Part shown: piece after piece, positions 1-8,157 of the stretch | How positions within the stretch are numbered: the stretch's first letter is position 1 | How the letters are laid out: every line of letters starts with the position of its first letter | Assembly (NCBI GenBank): GCA_017560605.1 | Contig: JAFZEQ010000017.1 | Location: forward strand, 1-21,724 | Direction of reading: 5' to 3' | Origin: Paludibacteraceae bacterium | Lineage (GTDB): Bacteria; Bacteroidota; Bacteroidia; Bacteroidales; Paludibacteraceae | Length of the DNA: 21,724 bases | The notes under the pieces: generated by a model | Database searches by the model: none | Told to the model about the DNA's origin: nothing | Seen by the model: the letters and a program-made list of their open reading frames with translations, nothing else | Made by a program: the position numbers and the translations under genes

Positions 1-1151
1 GGATCTATAGCTGGAACAAGCTCTTTACCATATTCGTGTTTCACAACCTCATTACTTGCCCATGGATCATAGATATCCACGTTGCAACCAAAATCTTCTA
101 ACTCATCCGCAATATCTACTACCTTGGTATTACGGCAGTCTGGGCAGTTTTCCTTGAAGGTTACACCCAAAATCAATACATTAGAGTCTTTGATCTTGTG
201 ATCCTTTTGAATCATGATCTTCAATACCTTGTCTGCAATAAACTTTGCGATAGAGTTATTCACTGCTCGACCAGACAATATTACTTGTGGAGCATAGCCC
301 AATGACTTTGCTTTGTGTGCCAAGTAGTATGGGTCTACTGAAATACAGTGACCACCTACCAATCCAGGACGATATTTCAAGAAGTTCCATTTTGAACCTG
401 CTGCTTCAATCACGTCATTAGTATCAATGCCTACACGATCGCAAATCAAAGCCAACTCGTTCATAAACGAAATATTCACATCTCGTTGGCTATTCTCTAC
501 AGCTTTTGCTGCTTCAGCCACTTTCATATTTGGAGCCTTATGTGTGCCGTTCTCCAAGATGCTATTGTACAAATCATCTACCAAATCTGCAATTTCAGGA
601 GTCGAACCAGATGTGATCTTCTTGATTTTTGTCAATGTGTTTACTTTGTCACCTGGGTTAATGCGCTCTGGTGAATATCCGCAATAGAAATCGGTATTAA
701 ATTTCATACCACTAAACTTCTCCAATACAGGTACACAATCCTCTTCAGTACAGCCTGGGTAAACGGTTGATTCGTAAATGACAATATCGCCCTTTTGCAA
801 TGTGTTACCGATAGTCTCGCTTGCTTTTAATAATGGACGCAAATCAGGATTGTTAAATTGGTCGATTGGTGTTGGTACAGTCACAATATAGATATTTGCC
901 TGTTTCAAATCTTCTACATTGCTAGTAAAAGTTAAGCCTATCTTGCCTGTGGCAGCATATGCATCACATGCTTGCTTCATACCTACAAGGTCTGCCTCAA
1001 GCGTGTGGTCTTCGCCGCGATTAAGCTCATCCACACGTGCTTGGTAAATATCAAAACCAATTACACGATACTTTTTTCCAAATTCAATGGCTAGTGGCAA
1101 TCCCACATAACCCAAACCGATGACGGCAATTGTTCTTTCGTTCAGTTTCAT
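1..1151 (-). CDS. tviB: UDP-N-acetylglucosamine 6-dehydrogenase, TviB/WbpO type (partial, C-terminus off window)
   Basis: This enzyme oxidises a UDP-N-acetylhexosamine at C6 to the uronic acid, using two NAD+, for capsule, O-antigen or exopolysaccharide synthesis in the cytoplasm. The start is the ATG at 1149-1151, followed at once by a Rossmann NAD-binding loop, GLGYVG (residues 12-17). Further marks are VPTPI, ESTVYPGCTEEDCVP, GYSPERINPGD and the catalytic-cysteine motif GGHCISVDPYYL (Cys269). The C-terminal UDP-binding domain begins with VLILGVTFKENCPD and is cut at base 1; 383 codons are present of roughly 425 expected. The YPGCTEEDC and SKWNFL..RPGLVGGHC segments match TviB (Vi antigen) and WbpO far better than UDP-glucose dehydrogenase or WecC. 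The exact epimer of the substrate cannot be told from sequence. It has its own promoter (1195-1225) and is divergent from the GT117 gene. The rest of its presumed glycan locus lies left of the window. Confidence 0.93.
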   Translation of the reverse strand, partial: MKLNERTIAVIGLGYVGLPLAIEFGKKYRVIGFDIYQARVDELNRGEDHTLEADLVGMKQACDAYAATGKIGLTFTSNVEDLKQANIYIVTVPTPIDQFNNPDLRPLLKASETIGNTLQKGDIVIYESTVYPGCTEEDCVPVLEKFSGMKFNTDFYCGYSPERINPGDKVNTLTKIKKITSGSTPEIADLVDDLYNSILENGTHKAPNMKVAEAAKAVENSQRDVNISFMNELALICDRVGIDTNDVIEAAGSKWNFLKYRPGLVGGHCISVDPYYLAHKAKSLGYAPQVILSGRAVNNSIAKFIADKVLKIMIQKDHKIKDSNVLILGVTFKENCPDCRNTKVVDIADELEDFGCNVDIYDPWASNEVVKHEYGKELVPAID

Positions 1152-1194
1152 ATATTTGCGTTGTTTCAATAATTCTATAATCACTTTAAGCGCG

Positions 1195-1225
1195 CAAAGG
1201 TAATACTTTTTTTTGACCTGTGCAA
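1195..1225 (-). promoter_or_regulatory. Bacteroidota-type promoter for the TviB-like gene
   Basis: On the minus strand a perfect TAnnTTTG -7 element (TACCTTTG, 1202-1195) lies 20 bp downstream of a TTG (1225-1223) that serves as the -33 element. Transcription should start near 1188, giving a leader of about 37 nt before the ATG at 1151. The call rests on the match to the known Bacteroides primary-sigma consensus. Confidence 0.8.
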
Positions 1226-1417
1226 GCAAATATAAAAATATTTATTTTTAATATTTCTGCCTTGTTGGTTTTCTTTTAGTCGAATATACGCTATTTCCGC
1301 GCTATTTATGCACAGAAAACGCACAATAATGATACTTTTGCTGTAATTTTCTAGTTGTTACAGTTTTTTTTATGAAGAATAGGAGTGAATTATTTTATAA
1401 TTTTTTTGTTTATGCTA
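1226..1417. other. A/T-rich spacer between two divergent promoters
   Basis: With its flanking promoters this belongs to a 358-base stretch without a recognised gene (1152-1509). The centre is very A/T-rich. It contains an isolated TACTTTTG (1333-1340, plus) with no TTG at the right distance, an inverted repeat followed by eight T (1341-1371), and a 27-codon reading frame (1372-1455). I recognise no riboswitch, RNA gene or conserved protein here. Confidence 0.6.
1341..1371 (+). terminator. Possible small intrinsic terminator with no gene before it
   Basis: The arms CTGTAA (1341-1346) and TTACAG (1358-1363) can form a 6-bp stem with an 11-nt loop, followed by eight T (1364-1371). The stem is weak and no plus-strand gene precedes it. 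It may be chance in A/T-rich DNA, or the end of a short unannotated transcript. Confidence 0.25.
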
Positions 1418-1448
1418 TTGTGGGTTCCGAAAAAAAAACGTACCTTTG
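1418..1448 (+). promoter_or_regulatory. Bacteroidota-type promoter for the GT117-CobW operon
   Basis: TACCTTTG at 1441-1448 is a perfect TAnnTTTG -7 element. A TTG at 1418-1420 lies 20 bp upstream as the -33 element. The expected start point is near 1455, leaving a leader of about 55 nt before the ATG at 1510. Confidence 0.82.
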
Positions 1449-1509
1449 CGCCTAATTTGCGTATAGTGCAGTTATTGTTTTTTGATAAAACGAAATTTAT
1501 TATAAGAAA

Positions 1510-4500
1510 ATGAAAAATTTTAAACTTTGGAATGTGGTACTCGGTTGGTTCACTTTTGCCATAGCTGCTGCCACTTACCTTTTGACAATGGAGCCTACAG
1601 CGTCCTTCTGGGACTGTGGCGAGTTCATCTCTAGTGCATTCAAATTAGATGTAGGTCACCCACCGGGAGCACCGTTCTTTATGCTAATGGGCCGTTTCTT
1701 TTCGCTTTTTGCAGCAGATACCACACAAGTTGCTATGTGTGTGAACGCGCTATCAGCTCTTACTTCTGCGTTTACAATCCTCTTCTTGTTTTGGACCATT
1801 ACAGCTCTTGCACGTAAATTGGTACAGCCAGATACAGTTGCAAAAGGTATAGCATTGCTAGGTGCAGGACTTGTAGGTGCTTTAGCCTATACATTCTCGG
1901 ATACATTCTGGTTTTCAGCCGTTGAGGGTGAAGTATATGCTTCATCATCATTGTTTACAGCAGTCGTATTTTGGTTAATACTTAAGTGGGACGAACATGC
2001 TGATGAAGAAGGTTCTGATAAGTGGTTGATTCTCATTGCTTATCTCATGGGATTAAGTATTGGTGTCCACTTGCTAAACCTTTTGACAATTCCTGCTATT
2101 GTATTAGTATACTACTTCCGTCGTCATGAATTTACATGGAAAGGTATCACTCTTGCTTTTACGGCTTCAGTAGGTATTTTAGCTGTGATTTTGTATGGTA
2201 TCATACCTGGCGTTCCTACCATTGCTGGATGGTTTGAATTGCTCTTTACCAATGGGTTAGGCATGCCATTTAATACTGGATTAGCTGTGTATTTGGTGCT
2301 AATGGCTGCTGCTCTGGTTTGGGCGATATGGGAATCTTATCAAGTTATTGACAAGAAAAACAATATTAACACTCGTACCATTATTTCGTTTGTTGCTGCT
2401 TTAGCTTTTGCAGGTGTACCTTTCATTAAAGAAAGTGCTGCTTTAGGTGTTTTGCTCATAGCTGTAATGCTGGGATTCTTATTCTGGAAGAAAGATGTAA
2501 TTTCTGCTCGTTGGCTTAATACTATCTCCATGATGGTAGCAGTAGTAGTTATTGGGTATATGAGTTATGCTGCAATCGTAATACGTTCTAATGCAGATAC
2601 TCCTATGGATCAAAACTCGCCAGATAATGTGTTCTCTTTGAAATATTATCTCAATCGTGAACAATATGGTGATACGCCACTACTTTATGGCCAATCTTTT
2701 AGAGTATTGACCAAGTCAGAGGCAAGTGAGTCTCCTTCTGCACCTATTAAATATGATGCCACAGGTAGAGCTGTTGTAAAGCAAGGTGCAGCTAAATATG
2801 CTCCAGCTCCAAAAAAGGAGGGTGAGAAAGATAGTTATGTAGTTACTGGATATAAAGAAAATTATGAGGTAGTAGATGAATACAAAATGCTATTTCCTCG
2901 TATGCACTCGGGTAGTCCTTTGCATGTTGGAGCCTACAAAGAATGGGCTGATGTCAAAGGTAAAAGAGTGAAGTATGAAATTATGCCAGGAAGAGTGCAA
3001 ACAGGATATTGTCCTACATTTGCTGAAAACATGAAGTTCTTTTTCCGTTACCAAGTCAATTTTATGTATTGGCGCTACTTTATGTGGAACTTCTCTGGTC
3101 GTCAAAATGATATTCAGTCATACGGAGAACTTACTAAAGGTAACTGGATTACTGGTATCTCTTTCATTGACAATGCCCTGTTGGGTGACCAATCAAAGTT
3201 ACCAACCGAACTTCGTGAAAACAAAGGACACAATGTTTATTATATGCTACCATTGTTGTTAGGTGTATTAGGTATCCTATGGCAATTGAGTAAGAAGAAT
3301 AATGATGATGAAAAGAGGCAAGGAACCCGTTCCTTTGCTATTACCTTCCTCCTTTTCTTCTTAACAGGTCTAGCAATTGTTGTTTATCTGAACCAAACTC
3401 CTTATCAGCCTCGCGAGCGTGACTATGCATATGCTGGTTCGTTCTACGCATTCTGTATTTGGATTGGACTTGGTGTAATGGGGCTTGTTCAAGCTATCAA
3501 TTCTCTTCTTAGGTCTGATAAGTTAAAAGTGCTTGCATCTTTGGCAGTTGTACTTGTTTGCCTCGGTGTTCCTGCTCAAATGGCGGCGCAAAACTGGGAC
3601 GATCATGATCGTTCAGATAGATATGTAGCAAGAGATTTTGGTGCAAACTATCTCAGATCATGCGATAAAGACGCTATAATTTTCTGTAATGGTGATAACG
3701 ATACTTTCCCTCTCTGGTATAATATTGAGGTTGAGGGTGAGCGTACTGATGTCCGTGCTTGTAACCTTTCATACTTGCAAACAGATTGGTATATTGACCA
3801 AATGAAACGCCCATACTATGAGTCTCCTGCTTTGCCAATCTCTTGGGAGTATAAAGATTATATGCCTGATAAGAACGAGTATGTTCAAGCCGATGCTAAC
3901 GCAGCTAATGCTTGGGAAGTTAAGAAGGCATTCCAATTTATGCTTTCTGATGACGAGAGAACTAAAAGAGATGGTGATAATTTCCTTCCAACAAACAAGT
4001 TGTATGTTCTTTCTCCTGATAGCCAGCAGGTAATGCTTAAAAAGGCTAATTACTATACTCGTTCAGATATGATGGTGATGGAGATGTTGTCTACTAATAA
4101 CTGGAAACGACCAATGTATTTTGCGGTAACTATCGGTAATGATTACCATATGGGATTGGATCCATATCTAGAACTTACAGGTTTAGCATACAGAATAACA
4201 CCAACACCTAGTGAAGATGGTCGTATTAGAGTTAATACTGACTTGATGTATGACAATATGATGAATAAGTTTAGGTATGGTAATGTAAACAAGCTAGGTA
4301 TTTACTTGGATGAGAATACGTTACGAATGTGTCGTACACACCGAATGATGTTTGCTCAATTAGCTGAAGCATTATATATCGAGGGTCTAAAGCAGCAAGA
4401 TAGTTTGATGAAACAAGAAAAGCACAAAAAAGCGATAGATGTTCTTGATTATGCTGAGAAAATGTTGCCAGAATTTAATGTCTCATATGATCATTCTTCT

Positions 4501-4767
4501 ATTTCTATGGCTGCCCTTTATTATGAGTTGGGTGAAACAGAAAAGGGTAACAATATCGTTGATAAGGTTGCAGCTAATGCAGCTGAGTACATAGAGTGGG
4601 GAAAAACACTTTCTCCTGAGCATTTTAAGGCTGCTGAATCTACTATCGAGCAGCAGTTCGCAATACTAAACTATGCTTTGGAGTATTTGGAACGCTTTGA
4701 ACAGAAAGAACTCTTCAATAAGTATTACAAATATTATGAGTTGTACAGAAATACCGCAACACTTTAA
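1510..4767 (+). CDS. GT117 / DUF2723 (TMEM260-like) integral-membrane glycosyltransferase
   Basis: This 1085-residue polytopic membrane protein belongs to the DUF2723 family, now called glycosyltransferase family 117, whose human member TMEM260 is a protein O-mannosyltransferase. The first extracytoplasmic loop carries the family signature DCGEF (Asp35, Glu38) followed by HPPG (His50), the position of the catalytic acid in GT-C enzymes. An N-terminal hydrophobic block of many helices runs to about residue 356. A soluble insert follows (about 357-572), then a second membrane block (about 573-692) containing QTPYQPRERDYAYAG. The soluble C-terminal region (about 693-1085) ends in helical, TPR-like sequence. 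It is the first gene after its own promoter and overlaps the next gene by 32 nt. The likely role is transfer of a sugar from a polyprenyl-phosphate donor to exported protein or glycan. Donor and acceptor are inferred from the family, not shown by the sequence. Confidence 0.85.
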   Translation: MKNFKLWNVVLGWFTFAIAAATYLLTMEPTASFWDCGEFISSAFKLDVGHPPGAPFFMLMGRFFSLFAADTTQVAMCVNALSALTSAFTILFLFWTITALARKLVQPDTVAKGIALLGAGLVGALAYTFSDTFWFSAVEGEVYASSSLFTAVVFWLILKWDEHADEEGSDKWLILIAYLMGLSIGVHLLNLLTIPAIVLVYYFRRHEFTWKGITLAFTASVGILAVILYGIIPGVPTIAGWFELLFTNGLGMPFNTGLAVYLVLMAAALVWAIWESYQVIDKKNNINTRTIISFVAALAFAGVPFIKESAALGVLLIAVMLGFLFWKKDVISARWLNTISMMVAVVVIGYMSYAAIVIRSNADTPMDQNSPDNVFSLKYYLNREQYGDTPLLYGQSFRVLTKSEASESPSAPIKYDATGRAVVKQGAAKYAPAPKKEGEKDSYVVTGYKENYEVVDEYKMLFPRMHSGSPLHVGAYKEWADVKGKRVKYEIMPGRVQTGYCPTFAENMKFFFRYQVNFMYWRYFMWNFSGRQNDIQSYGELTKGNWITGISFIDNALLGDQSKLPTELRENKGHNVYYMLPLLLGVLGILWQLSKKNNDDEKRQGTRSFAITFLLFFLTGLAIVVYLNQTPYQPRERDYAYAGSFYAFCIWIGLGVMGLVQAINSLLRSDKLKVLASLAVVLVCLGVPAQMAAQNWDDHDRSDRYVARDFGANYLRSCDKDAIIFCNGDNDTFPLWYNIEVEGERTDVRACNLSYLQTDWYIDQMKRPYYESPALPISWEYKDYMPDKNEYVQADANAANAWEVKKAFQFMLSDDERTKRDGDNFLPTNKLYVLSPDSQQVMLKKANYYTRSDMMVMEMLSTNNWKRPMYFAVTIGNDYHMGLDPYLELTGLAYRITPTPSEDGRIRVNTDLMYDNMMNKFRYGNVNKLGIYLDENTLRMCRTHRMMFAQLAEALYIEGLKQQDSLMKQEKHKKAIDVLDYAEKMLPEFNVSYDHSSISMAALYYELGETEKGNNIVDKVAANAAEYIEWGKTLSPEHFKAAESTIEQQFAILNYALEYLERFEQKELFNKYYKYYELYRNTATL

Positions 4768-6079
4768 CAACATACCAGTTTTGCTGCTGACTGGCTATCT
4801 AGGCAGTGGCAAAACTACACTTCTAAATCGTATCCTCTCTAATCGTAAGGGGATACGATTTGCTGTTATTGTCAATGATATTGGTGAAGTTAACATAGAT
4901 GCAGAACTTATCCAAAAGGGTGGAGTGGTAGCCCAAACTGACGACAATCTTATTGCTTTGCAAAATGGTTGTATTTGCTGCTCACTAAAGATGGATCTTA
5001 TCGGTCAGTTACGCGACATATGTACTAATACCGCCATTGAAACATCTTCGACTTATGAAATATCGGTACCTCGCTTCGATTATATCGTTATAGAGGCTTC
5101 TGGTATTTGTCAACCTGCACCTATTGCACAAACAATAGCGTCATACAATAGCCTTATAGCCTCATCGACCTTATCTCCCTCTCCGAAGCTAGATGCTGTA
5201 GTGACTGTAGTTGATGCTCTTCGTATGCGTGATGAGTTTCTTTCTCGTCTTTCATCAACAGCCTCATCTCCTAATAGCCTTATAGATCCTAGTGACGACT
5301 TGGCTTCTTTGGTTGTAGAGCAGATAGAGTTTTGTAATATCATCCTTCTTAATAAGGTTAGTGAAGTTAAACAAGAGGAATTAAATCACATAAGAGCCCT
5401 AGTTAGGGCTATCCAGCCTGAGGCTGAAGTTATTGATTGTGACTATTGTGATGTGCCTTTTGGTAAAATTTTAGATACCGAGTTGTTTGATTTTGAAAAA
5501 GTAGCTACTTCTGCTACTTGGATCCAAAAGGTAGAAGGAGATGTAGAAGAAGAGACTTTTGAAGCATCAAAATCATCTAATTCTCACGGCATTCATCACC
5601 ATCATCATGAGCATGGTGAGCATTGTCGTTGTCATAACCACGAGCACAATCATAAGTGCGATGATCCGAATTGTCATTGTCATAATCATAATCATAATCA
5701 TAGTGACACTTATGGTATCACAACATTTGTGTACTATAGACGTTCACCTATGGATTTAGCTCGTTTTGATGAGTTTGTGGCAAGACATTGGCCTAAAGGT
5801 GTTATTCGATGCAAAGGAATGTGTTATTTTGATCAAGAATACGATATGTGCTATCTCTTTGAACAAGCTGGTTCGCAATTCAGTCTTAAGCAAGCAGGAC
5901 ACTTTTATGCTACTATGCCCGAGGAAGAGCTTCTGCAACTGATGGCTAGTGACCTAACATTGCAAAGAGATTGGGATGAACGCTATGGTGATCGTATGCA
6001 GAAACTCGTATTTATTGGACAGCATATTGATAAGCATAAGATATGTCAATTGTTAGATAATTGTCTGTTAGATAAATAA
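4736..6079 (+). CDS. CobW/COG0523-family GTPase (G3E, metal chaperone-like)
   Basis: This 447-residue G3E P-loop GTPase belongs to the family that loads or traffics metals, chiefly zinc. Walker A is GYLGSGKT (20-27), the switch cysteine motif is C79-x-C81-C82, and VIEASG replaces the usual ET(T/S)G. The base-recognition motif is NKVS (206-209) rather than NKxD. Residues 284-324 hold 17 His and 5 Cys, a clear metal-binding linker. The CobW C-terminal domain follows, from about residue 325 (YGITTFVYYRR). The ATG at 4736 is chosen because the P-loop follows at the usual distance; the frame stays open to an ATG at 4673, but that adds only residues read out of the upstream gene. The overlap with GT117 implies translational coupling. 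The metal is unknown; zinc is the most likely by family and His content. Confidence 0.88.
   Translation: MSCTEIPQHFNNIPVLLLTGYLGSGKTTLLNRILSNRKGIRFAVIVNDIGEVNIDAELIQKGGVVAQTDDNLIALQNGCICCSLKMDLIGQLRDICTNTAIETSSTYEISVPRFDYIVIEASGICQPAPIAQTIASYNSLIASSTLSPSPKLDAVVTVVDALRMRDEFLSRLSSTASSPNSLIDPSDDLASLVVEQIEFCNIILLNKVSEVKQEELNHIRALVRAIQPEAEVIDCDYCDVPFGKILDTELFDFEKVATSATWIQKVEGDVEEETFEASKSSNSHGIHHHHHEHGEHCRCHNHEHNHKCDDPNCHCHNHNHNHSDTYGITTFVYYRRSPMDLARFDEFVARHWPKGVIRCKGMCYFDQEYDMCYLFEQAGSQFSLKQAGHFYATMPEEELLQLMASDLTLQRDWDERYGDRMQKLVFIGQHIDKHKICQLLDNCLLDK
5681..5701 (+). repeat. Short CATAAT tandem repeat inside the His-rich linker
   Basis: Three in-frame copies of CATAAT plus a final CAT encode His-Asn repeats at residues 316-322 of the CobW-type protein. 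A hexamer repeat can change copy number without shifting the frame, so linker length could vary between strains. Confidence 0.7.
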
Positions 6080-6080
6080 A

Positions 6081-6109
6081 AAAATGTCGAGTGTTGAACT
6101 CGACATTTT
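6081..6109. terminator. Bidirectional intrinsic terminator between convergent operons
   Basis: A perfect 12-bp inverted repeat (6081-6092 and 6098-6109) encloses a 5-nt loop. T-rich sequence lies on its right (6106-6116) and A-rich sequence on its left (6074-6084), so it can stop transcription from both sides. It starts one base after the CobW stop codon and lies 23 bases beyond the M23 stop. Confidence 0.92.
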
Positions 6110-6131
6110 TATTTTTATATTAGTTTCTCTT

Positions 6132-7355
6132 TTAGTTTAATAGATGGCTTTTGTATTCGGATATCTTTACATTGAATGAATCTTTGTATTGAGCAGGAAT
6201 AGGATTAGCTGTTGGTGCATCCATTTTTAATGGATCAATAGGTGTGCCATTCTTCCATATTCTGAAGTCAAGGTGTGGCCCTGTACTGGTTCCTGTACTT
6301 CCTACATATCCTATCAGTTGACCTTGTTTAACATGTTGGCCAACTTTTAATCCTTCTGCAAATTTGGATAAATGTAGATATGCTGTTGTATATGTATCGT
6401 TGTGCTTGATTTTTACAGTATTACCACCACCGCCACGATATTCTCTTTGAATTACAACACCATCACCAATAGTTACAACAGGAGTTCCCATTGGAGCTGC
6501 ATAGTCTACACCTGTATGAGGACGATACACTTTGTGCACAGGGTGAAGGCGTTTGTGTGTGAAACCAGAGGAAATACGCTTGTAACTTAATGGAGCTTTA
6601 AGGAAGGCCTTCTTCATACCATTTCCGTCTTCATCATAGTAGTCGCGTGTGTTTCCAAACTCAAACCAATAAGCATTGCGCCATTTCTTCCCATGATAGA
6701 AATTTACCGCATAGATACGTCCAACACCTATACTGACACTATCAACACAACGTTCCTCAAAGTATATTCTAATAGAGTCACCTTTTTGTAACTCAAAAAA
6801 GTCGATAGTACAATCGTAGATATCACTCAACTCCAATGCTATGTCAACAGGAAGATTATTGTCAGTCATAGTAGCCCACAGGCTAGATTGGATTGCAACT
6901 TGTGCAGAACGATTACGGCTAACTATTTCTTTTTCTTGTTTTTCAACATGTACGGAGTCTGCTAAGTGCAGGACTATTGTCTCTAGTAGGTTAGCTTTGT
7001 AGATATAATATTCTAGCTTTTCTTTTCCGGTGCTATCTTTCTGAAATAGTGCGTAATATGTGTTTCCTGAACGAATGTTTCGAACATCAAACTGGTCTGT
7101 TGGTATTGTAGCAATGCTATTGATCTTCTCTTGGCTTGCACCTAACTTAGCTAGCATACCTCCCAATGTCTCTCCGCTGTTGACTACGCATGTGTCTATG
7201 CGAAATGAATCTAGATTGATTCCAAATTCTATGCGAGGTTCCTTTTTTACTTCTTCAACCGACTTTTTTTCGACAGTTGGAGTGGTTTTTTGCTGACAGG
7301 CAACCAATCCAAAACTAATCAGGAGAATGATTATAAATAGGTTTTGTATCTTCAC
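6132..7355 (-). CDS. M23-family peptidoglycan endopeptidase, lipoprotein (MepM/Csd3-like)
   Basis: This 407-residue protein would cleave peptide cross-links in peptidoglycan in the periplasm. It begins with a hydrophobic signal ending in the lipobox LVAC (Cys20), so it should be a lipoprotein. Residues about 55-110 resemble the LysM-like/OapA module, and about 155-235 the middle domain, of MepM/Csd3-type enzymes. The LytM domain covers about 275-375. His280 and Asp284 (HTGVD) are zinc ligands, and His328 (YLH) and His361 (GPHLD) are active-site histidines. The second His of the canonical HxH motif is Asp363 here; Asp can bind zinc, so the enzyme may still be active. It is the last gene of a three-gene unit, 22 nt after the GT2 gene, and ends at the shared terminator. 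It could be a septum or cell-shape hydrolase; the exact bond cut is unknown. Confidence 0.88.
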   Translation of the reverse strand: MKIQNLFIIILLISFGLVACQQKTTPTVEKKSVEEVKKEPRIEFGINLDSFRIDTCVVNSGETLGGMLAKLGASQEKINSIATIPTDQFDVRNIRSGNTYYALFQKDSTGKEKLEYYIYKANLLETIVLHLADSVHVEKQEKEIVSRNRSAQVAIQSSLWATMTDNNLPVDIALELSDIYDCTIDFFELQKGDSIRIYFEERCVDSVSIGVGRIYAVNFYHGKKWRNAYWFEFGNTRDYYDEDGNGMKKAFLKAPLSYKRISSGFTHKRLHPVHKVYRPHTGVDYAAPMGTPVVTIGDGVVIQREYRGGGGNTVKIKHNDTYTTAYLHLSKFAEGLKVGQHVKQGQLIGYVGSTGTSTGPHLDFRIWKNGTPIDPLKMDAPTANPIPAQYKDSFNVKISEYKSHLLN

Positions 7356-7377
7356 GGCTATAAAAAATTAGTGTTGA

Positions 7378-8118
7378 TTAATTTTTCTTTTGAGGATATT
7401 TGCGAAAAATAGAGCTAAGTTTCAAGCGAATTACACCTAATAATGCCTCAGAGAAGATACCTCCAGACATCTTGCTTGTTCCTAATACACGGTTGATAAA
7501 GATGATAGGTACCTCTTGTATCTTAAAACCGCATTTGTAAGCTGTAAACTTCATTTCTATTTGAAATGCATATCCCTTGAAGCGGATCTTATCGAGTTCG
7601 ATAGTTTCCAATACTTGTCTGCGATAACACTTAAAACCTGCGGTTGTGTCATGAATCTTCACGCCTAATACCATACGCACATACTTACTTGCGAAGTATG
7701 ACATCAATACGCGTCCCATTGGCCAGTTTACGACATTTACACCACTAACATATCGACTACCAATTGCTACATCAGCACCCTCTGATGAACAAGCATTGTA
7801 GAGTTTTAGTAGATCATCAGGGTTGTGAGAGAAATCTGCATCCATCTCAAAGATGTAGTCGTATTTGTGTTCAATAGCCCATTTGAAACCAGTGATGTAT
7901 GCTGTACCAAGGCCCAACTTACCCTCGCGCTCTATAATATGTAATTTGCCGGCATATTTATTTGACATCAAGTCTTTTACTATGGCGGCAGTACCGTCTG
8001 GTGAACCATCATCGATAATCAATACATGAAAATCTAATGGCAAATTCATTACTGCAGTAATGATGGCTTCTATATTTTCCTTTTCGTTGTAGGTTGGGAT
8101 GATAACTAGTTTATCCAT
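7378..8118 (-). CDS. Polyprenyl-phosphate mannose synthase-like GT2 glycosyltransferase
   Basis: This 246-residue GT-A enzyme is of the DPM1 type, which transfers mannose from GDP-mannose to a polyprenyl phosphate at the inner face of the membrane. The family pattern is complete: VIIPTYNE (5-12), DDGSPDGT (36-43), EMDADFSHNPDD with the DxD at Asp93/Asp95, GSRY, and the TAGFKCYRR segment. There is no C-terminal membrane anchor, so it resembles the short soluble type (human DPM1, about 260 residues) rather than GtrB-like enzymes with two helices. It sits 39 nt after the YycJ-like gene and 22 nt before the M23 gene. Its lipid-linked product is the kind of donor used by GT-C transferases such as the GT117 protein at 1510-4767. 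The sugar (mannose or another hexose) is inferred from the family. Confidence 0.87.
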   Translation of the reverse strand: MDKLVIIPTYNEKENIEAIITAVMNLPLDFHVLIIDDGSPDGTAAIVKDLMSNKYAGKLHIIEREGKLGLGTAYITGFKWAIEHKYDYIFEMDADFSHNPDDLLKLYNACSSEGADVAIGSRYVSGVNVVNWPMGRVLMSYFASKYVRMVLGVKIHDTTAGFKCYRRQVLETIELDKIRFKGYAFQIEMKFTAYKCGFKIQEVPIIFINRVLGTSKMSGGIFSEALLGVIRLKLSSIFRKYPQKKN

Positions 8119-8157
8119 ATGGTTTGTTTTAAGAAAGTTCTTTGTAATGATTAAGGT

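Noticed and set aside
427..687. Two plus-strand open frames
   Set aside because: They lie fully inside the well-supported TviB-like gene on the other strand and look like out-of-frame shadows.
1333..1340. TACTTTTG as a sixth promoter
   Set aside because: No TTG lies 19-21 bp upstream, and the predicted start would fall inside the following hairpin; kept only as part of a low-interest observation.
4673..4735. Longer start for the CobW-type gene
   Set aside because: It adds 21 residues read out of frame from the end of GT117 with no family resemblance; the ATG at 4736 puts the P-loop at the usual distance.
5590..5705. Repeat stretch as a CRISPR array
   Set aside because: The repeats are 6-bp codon repeats inside a coding sequence with no spacers; no direct repeats of 24-40 bases occur in the window.
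5559..5759. Plus-strand frame with many Ile and Val residues
   Set aside because: It is a frame-shifted reading of the His-rich repeat of the CobW-type gene; the low-complexity hydrophobic run comes from the CAT/AAT repeats.
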